Assembly: GCA_023525715.1 (NCBI GenBank)
Contig: CM042013.1
Coordinates: forward strand, 73,617,994-73,681,993
DNA from: Cichorium intybus
Lineage: Eukaryota > Streptophyta > Magnoliopsida > Asterales > Asteraceae
DNA length: 64,000 nt
Reading direction: 5' to 3'
This document shows positions 58,024 to 64,000 of this stretch, one piece after another (within the stretch, counting starts at the first letter, position 1; every line of letters begins with the position of its first letter). Below the pieces are notes generated by a model. That model was given only the letters and a program-made list of their open reading frames with translations, was not told the origin of the DNA and did not search any database. A program made the position numbers and the translations under genes.

Positions 58024-61000
58024 TCAAATCCATTCATTAGAAAAACGGAGTCCTATACCCTTAGCATGACTTTCATGCTTAGTTTGGGGTAAAGGCTTCG
58101 TGAATGGGTCTGCCAAATTCTGATCTGTATGAACCTTGTGAATACTTATTTCACCATTCTTAACTTCATGTCTAATGTAGTTATACCTTCGGTGAATGTG
58201 TTTGGTCTTTTGATGCAATCTAGGTTCCTTTGCTTGAGCTATAGCACCTAGATTGTCACAGAAGATTTCTATAGGGTCCCGAATGGAAAGAACAACCCCT
58301 AGATCTTCTATGAACTTTCTCATCCATACAGCTTCTTAAGCAGCTTCCGAAGCAGCAACATACTCTGATTCTGTAGTGGATTTTGCAATCACTTCTTGTT
58401 TGGAACTCTTCCAAGACACGGCTCCTCCATTTAAAATAAAGACATACCCAGATTGAAATTTCGAATCATCCCTATCTGTTTGGAAGCTTGCGTCAGTGTA
58501 ACCCTTTACCTTTAAGCTTTCTTCCAAACCGCCGTAAACTAAGAACATATCTTTAGTTCTTCTCAAGTACTTAAGAATGTTCTTTACAGCAGTCCAGTGG
58601 GCTTCACCTGGGTTCTGTTGATACCTACTAGTCATACTTAAGGCACATGAGACGTCGGGCCTAGTGCATAACATGGCATACATGATGGACCCAATTGCCG
58701 AAGCATATGGGACATGTTTCATCCTTTCAAGTTTAGTCCTAGTGTTTGGGCACTGAGACTTGCTTAGGATGGTGCCATGCGGCATTGGCAAGAATCCTCT
58801 TTTGGAGTCTTGCATCTTGAACCTTTTCAAGATTTTATCAATATATACACTTTGGCTAAGACCAATAAGTCTCTTAGATCTATCTCTATAGATCTTTATG
58901 CCTAATACATAAGCAGCTTCCCCTAGATCCTTCATTGAGAAACAACTCTCAAGGAACGCTTTGACACCTTTTAAGGTTGGGATGTCATTTCCAAATAAAA
59001 GTATGTCATCTACATACAATACTAGGATTATGACAATGCTCCCACTAGCTTTCTTGTAAACACAGGAGTCATCCTCATTTTTGATGAATCCAAAACTCGT
59101 AATCTTTTCATCAAAATGGATGTTCCATGTTCGAGACGCTTGCTTTAATCCACAGATAGATCTTTTAAGCTTACACACTTTGTTTGGATGCTTGGGATCG
59201 ACAAAACCTTCAGGTTGATCCATATAGACATCTTCCAATAAGTGTCCATTAAGGAAAGCGGTCTTGACATCCATTTGCCATATCTCATAATCATAGTACG
59301 CGGCTATGGCAAAAAGTATCCTAATCGACTTGATCATTGCCACTGGAGAAAAGGTCTCATCATAGTCAATACCATGAGTCTGTGAGTATCCTTTAGCGAC
59401 AAGTCTAGCCTTAAAAGTGTGAACATTTCCATCCACGTCGATTTTCTTCTTGAAAACCCATTTGTTCCCAACAGTCTTACAATTGGTGGGAAGATTAACC
59501 AAGTTCCAAACTTGATTATCGTGCATGGATTGCATCTCAGTGTTCATGGCCTCAAGCCATTTATCAGATTCAGGATCTGATATTTCACTCTGATAGTTGA
59601 CGGGTTCATCAGAATCTATCGTATAACATTCCTCTTCCATCAAAAGGTAACCATACCTTTCTGGTTCAATTCGAACCCTACCAGATTTGCGAACACCTTG
59701 TGTTACAATTTGTTCTTGATCAACCGTTTGTTCAGGTTCAACAATTTCTTGTTGAATGCTAGATTCAACTTCTTGTGTATCAGGTTGTGGTTTCTGAAGT
59801 TCCTCAAGTTCCACAAACCTCCCACTAGCCTCTTCCGTCAGAAACTTGTTTTCTAGGAATTCAGCTTTTTGAGAAATAAATATCTTATTCTCGATGGGAT
59901 TGTAGAAATAGTATCCAAGACAATCTTTAGGATACCCTACAAAGATACATTTAGTTGAACGGGGTTCTAATTTGTTTGAAGCTTCTTGTCTAACATAAGC
60001 TTCACAACCCCATACCTTGAGATAGGATAAAGATGGAACCCTTCCATGCCATATCTCATAAGGCGTTTTATCTACCTTTTTAGTAGGTGCCATATTTAGG
60101 AGACGAGCAGCTGTTTGTAAAGCATAACCCCAAAATGATAAAGGTAGAGTACTTCTACTCATCATGGATCGAACCATATCCAATAGTGTTCGGTTCCGCC
60201 TCTCAGACACACCATTATGTTGTGGTGTTCCAGGTGGAGTAAGTTGTGAAACAATTCCACAAGTCTTAAGATGATCCATAAAGTTTGTACTTAAGTACTC
60301 ACCTCCTCTATCAGAACGAAGAACTTTAATTGTTTTGTTGAGTTGATTTTCCACTTCACTTTGAAACGTTTTGAACATTTCAAACGCCTCATGTTTATGT
60401 TTAATTAAATAAACATATCTAAAACGACTAAAGTCGTCAGTGAAGGTGATGAAATATCTTTCACCATATCTACTCATTGGCTTGAAAGGACCACATACAT
60501 CCGTATGTATGATTCCTAACAAGTCCTTTGCTCTCTCATTGGTTCCGGAGAAAGGAGCTTTAGTCATCTTGCCATGTAAACAAGATTCACATATATCAAA
60601 TGAGTCATTCTCATTTGCCTTCAAAAGTCCACTCTTTTGAAGTTGGGATATGCGATTCTTGTTTATATGCCCAAGGCGACAATGCCATAGATAGGTTTGA
60701 CTTAAATCAAATTTGGGTTTCTTGGTGAAAGTGTGGTATAAAGAGCCTTGGTTAGTCTTTTCATCAAGGTTTACTTCATAAATTCCATTTAAAGGCCTAG
60801 CCTCAAAATATAATACATTATTTTTGTAAACACAAATATCATCATTCATAAAGGAAAGATCAAATCCACATTGTCTTAATTTAGCAACCGAAATAATATT
60901 CCTAGTCAAGCTAGGAACATAATAAACATTCAACAATGTCATACACAAGCCATTAGGTAGTAATAAATTAAAACTTCCAATTGAATCCACCGCAACCCTT

Positions 61001-62043
61001 GCATTGTTTCCAAACCGGAGTACTACCTCATTTGCCTTCAGTCGCCTACTCCTTTTGAACCCCTGCAACATATTACATATGTGAGTTCCACAACCAGTAT
61101 CAAATACCTATGTGTTAGGAGATAAATTATAAAGTTCTAGGTCTATCACATAGATACCTGAAGTGCCTTCACCGGCCTTCTTCTTCTTCAACTCCACAAG
61201 ATACGTAGGGCAATTTCTCTTCCAATGCCCAGCTTTGCCACATTCAAAGCATGTGTCTTCTTTGGCAACCTTTGCCTTCTTCTTGGGCGGATGGGATGGT
61301 TGGACAACTTTCTTGCCCTTACCTTTGAAAGCTTTTGCTTTCCCTTTGCCCTTGGAGTTGGTGGGGTGTTCGGGTCTAGTTCTCTTTGTGCCACCTTCCT
61401 TGATCATGAGAACTTGAGTGGTTTTCTTAGGCAGTGTCTTTTCCGCGGTAATTAGCATCCCATGTAATTCCGGGATAGTCTTGTTTAAACCATTCATGTT
61501 ATAATTCATGACAAAAGGATCGAAGGACTTTGTCAAGGAGTTAAGGATCATATCCGTTGCTAGCTCTTCGGTCATCACAACTCCTATACGTGCCAAATGA
61601 TCAATGTGACTCTTCATTTTGAGCACATAAGAGCTTACCGACTGCCCATCCTCCATCTTGCAAGCATGGAAAGCCCGAACAGTTTCGAACCTTTCCATTC
61701 TTGCAAGTTGTTGGAACATTTCCTTTAGTTGATGAATCATGTCATAGGCAGAATGATTCTCCAAATCCTTCTGAAGGTCGGGAATCATGGTTGCCAACAT
61801 GAGGCATGATGCATCGATGGAATCATCCATCTTTTTAAGCCATGCATCGTGTGCGGGCTTAGGAATGGCAGGGGGCTCTTCTGGAAGTGGTTCATTGAGA
61901 ACATATTCTTTCTTTTCTTGTTTGAGAACAATTCTCACACTACGGTACCAATCCAAGAAGTTTGTATGGTTAAGTTTTTCTCCTTCAAGGAGAGACCGTA
62001 GTGAGGTTTTGTTAGGAGCCGAGTGTGTGTTGTTTGGTGCCAT
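58024..62043 (-). pseudogene. Copia gag-pol polyprotein with two stop codons
   Basis: From 62043: gag (LLEGEKLNHTNFLDWYRSVR), zinc knuckle CFECGKAGHWKRNC, protease VFDTGCGTHIC, integrase (LWHCRLGHINKNR, HTDVCGPFKP, RSDRGGEY), a Glu/Gln-rich linker, reverse transcriptase (ARLVAKGYSQTHGIDYDETF, LYVDDILLFGND), then RNase H (TDASFQTDRDDSKFQSGYVF, KSTTESEYVAASEAA, CDNLGAIAQAKE), ending at 58024. Two nonsense codons interrupt it: TAG at 61108-61110 just before the protease motif, and TAA at 58336-58338 in RNase H. I see no frameshift. It supplied reverse transcriptase and integrase for its own copying; this copy looks recently inactivated. Confidence 0.95.
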
Positions 62044-63948
62044 CTACAAAATTTTAACAAGGTTCTATTTAGTAAATTATGATATTAAGTCCTTAATAAT
62101 TAATACCCTTTCTTGTTTCATAAACTTTAATTAATTAAGGTCTAGAATCCAAGTTGCATCACGAATAAGTGGTTAGGTATCCTTTATCCCGCCTATTCGA
62201 ATCAACAAGGTAGGTAACGGTTTACCAATTATATCCAAATATAATTTCTAGAGTTATGGGATCCCATTATAACATTTATAAGTTTGGCATGTTTGATCCC
62301 ATCTATGCCTTGGATTTCTAATGCTTAGGTGACCTTTATCACAAGAGATTTCCAAACGAATCATCCTACTTAAACGGACGTGTAGTTTTGACAACTATTA
62401 ATGGTTAGGTGTCCTTTATCCCATCAATATTGCAAAACTACTTCTTGTATCACAAGAAGATTCCAAGTGGTTAGGTATCCTTTATCCCACAAGGAAATAC
62501 AAGTGATACATGAGTGTCTTTAAGAAGGACGGCATAGATTCGTATTTCATAAGGGATTTGAATGTTTTACAATTCTAATTTTGAAAAACATATGGTATCA
62601 TGTAGATTGCATGCATCCAATGAACATGGTACCATTAAATCTTATTTTGATAATTGGTTCCTTAATCATAAAATCTCCATTTTATTAATTCTTTGTTTGT
62701 GGTCAAGATTACAATTAATATCCAATATTAAGTTTGAGTTTGATCACTTATATTAGAACCAATTTATAATCCTAAATAATTACCATTATTACTTAGGGTT
62801 GGAGTTTGTAAGAGTTCATAAAATCTCCATTTTATTTATTGTTTCAATCATTTTCAAAACTTGACTTAATAGGTTTTAAAACAAAACCCATTTTAATAAA
62901 ACCAATTTTATCACATCTTATGTTTTAATTGTCAACTTTTGAAAATACAAACTCCTTAATGATTATGTTTAATTATCTAGGTTGTCTAGCATGTAAAATC
63001 TTATTTTCATCCACAACATAACATAATAAAACATTCAATCATCACAAGCATGCATGGGTGCATAAACACAAGCCAACTAGTTTGATATTTCATGTGAGCC
63101 ATACATGAAATATCAAGTCCAAACCTAGGGACAAAAAGGTGACAAAAACTCAACCAAATGATCTTCGATTTGGCTACAATTTTGCCAAGCTTCTTATATC
63201 ACCAAATGACACTTGAACCACCATTTCTTGACATCATGGAGTGAGATGTGATTTTTCTTCTGGCCCCTCAAAACTTGCAAAATTCAGGGCAGCAGGAAGA
63301 AAATGTTTTGTGGTTTTTGTTGCATTTTTCAATTCATTCTTGGCCATTATTGATGCTAATACTTGTTGAAACTTAATGTATATACTAGATATTAAAGTTA
63401 CCAACAAGTATATCACCAAATGACCAAGATATGAATTTTTAAAACACTTCCAAAACAATTTTGAAATCTGGACAGCAGCTCTTCAGAAAGTGCTGCTGTT
63501 GGGTGCAATCTTCTCTTGGTCTTTTACTTCCTTCTCTTGTTACATTTTGTGAAATAAATAAAATACAACTATTCTAATATTTACAAAATGAATATTAAGA
63601 AGTAAATAACTAATTATTATTACAAACCATTTGAATAAATGAATAGATTACAACCATATCGAATACAAACACAAAACATGCATCATATGGTCCTTGGCTT
63701 GTTTATGCACCATTTTATCACATAAAATCATAAGAAAATCAACACTTTGTTTTTCTAAGGAAACATCTATGTAACCAAATGCATGCATACATAAAATATA
63801 GTTGGTTACATAAAATCATAGATTATATATTTGCATGTTGCCAAAGAAGCCATGCATGAAACTTTCATTCAAGAAGATGAACATTCATGGCTTCCAAAAA
63901 CCAAGTTTATCCAAATAAACTAATTATCTAAACATGAAATATAGCCAT
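62044..63948 (-). other. Long untranslated leader of the Copia element
   Basis: About 1.9 kb between the primer-binding site and gag. It is AT-rich and has four copies of a TTAGGTATCCTTTATCCC motif at 62165-62490. No supported gene lies here; a 74-codon minus-strand frame at 63234-63458 has no motif. Confidence 0.6.
62165..62490. repeat. Four dispersed copies of TTAGGTATCCTTTATCCC in the Copia leader
   Basis: Copies near 62174, 62326, 62404 and 62472 read TTAGGTATCCTTTATCCCGC, TTAGGTGACCTTTATCACA, TTAGGTGTCCTTTATCCCAT and TTAGGTATCCTTTATCCCAC, at uneven spacing. Confidence 0.8.
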
Positions 63949-63962
63949 GGCTCTGATACCAA
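63949..63962 (-). other. Primer-binding site of the Copia element
   Basis: Plus-strand GGCTCTGATACCAA is the inverse of TTGGTATCAGAGCC, directly beside the LTR start at 63964. Confidence 0.9.
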
Positions 63963-63963
63963 T

Positions 63964-64000
63964 TGTTGGAAATCATGGTTCATGTAATTAGTTTCAAAAA
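63964..64000 (-). repeat. 5' LTR of the Copia element, cut by the window edge
   Basis: The 37 bases are identical to the start of the LTR at 48664. Confidence 0.95.

Larger units (their letters stand above)
48664..64000 (-). mobile_element. Copia LTR retrotransposon, right end beyond the window
   Basis: The same LTR start, TGTTGGAAATCATGGTTCAT, occurs at 48664 and at 63964, where it follows a primer-binding site and runs off the window. The 3' LTR spans 48664-49622 plus 57100-57243 (about 1.1 kb), because a 7.5-kb retrotransposon interrupts it. A polypurine tract (AAGTGGGAGA on the minus strand) abuts 57243. The internal region (57244-63963) has a long leader and one gag-pol frame. Confidence 0.95.

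Overview
This is nuclear DNA from a flowering plant, most likely a eudicot. It holds an intron-containing TIR-NB-LRR resistance gene (a class essentially confined to non-grass angiosperms), plant Copia and Gypsy retrotransposons primed by initiator-Met tRNA, and hAT, CACTA, MULE-like and Helitron elements in AT-rich sequence. The repeat style recalls Asteraceae, but that is only an impression. One broken host gene dominates: a TIR-NB-LRR gene on the minus strand at 23570-27971. Almost everything else is nested mobile DNA.

Layout. 1-3154: the PBS and 5' LTR of a minus-strand Copia-type element whose body lies beyond the left edge; a 1.5-kb hAT element sits in that LTR. 3187-4790: decayed Copia integrase region. 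6923-22997: a mosaic of Helitrons and TIR elements in or beside long (AT)n tracts: Helitrons at 7106-7560, 7611-9725, about 10465-15707 and 17668-20774, and TIR elements at 15817-17143, 17204-17570 and 20934-22881. Two carry recognisable host gene pieces: an AGC/NDR-type kinase exon in a Helitron and an ankyrin-protein exon in a MULE-like element. 23570-27971: the TIR-NB-LRR gene. 30368-45943: a Copia element (325-bp LTRs, TSD ATTCT) with a 10.2-kb CACTA element (31488-41690, TSD ATT) inserted in its reverse transcriptase region. The CACTA-bounded segment holds a further possible CACTA end, a Helitron 3' end, a solo LTR (35526-37331, TSD ATAAA) and two exons of a signal-peptide-peptidase-like gene. 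46488-48663: LTR fragments and the RNase H end of another Copia. 48664-64000: a further Copia, its polyprotein open apart from two stops, with a 7.5-kb LTR retrotransposon (49623-57094, TSD ATTGC) in its 3' LTR.

The most striking object is that last insertion. Its two 1851-bp LTRs are nearly identical, with a plus-strand PBS and polypurine tract, but I see no gag or pol. Instead it carries, in antisense and with introns, a four-exon gene for an RWP-RK (RKD-like) transcription factor. This looks like a recently mobile, non-autonomous retroelement that captured a regulatory gene of a family known for egg-cell and embryogenic control.

All boundaries, splice sites and frames were read by eye. 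Homology calls rest on recognised motifs, not searches.
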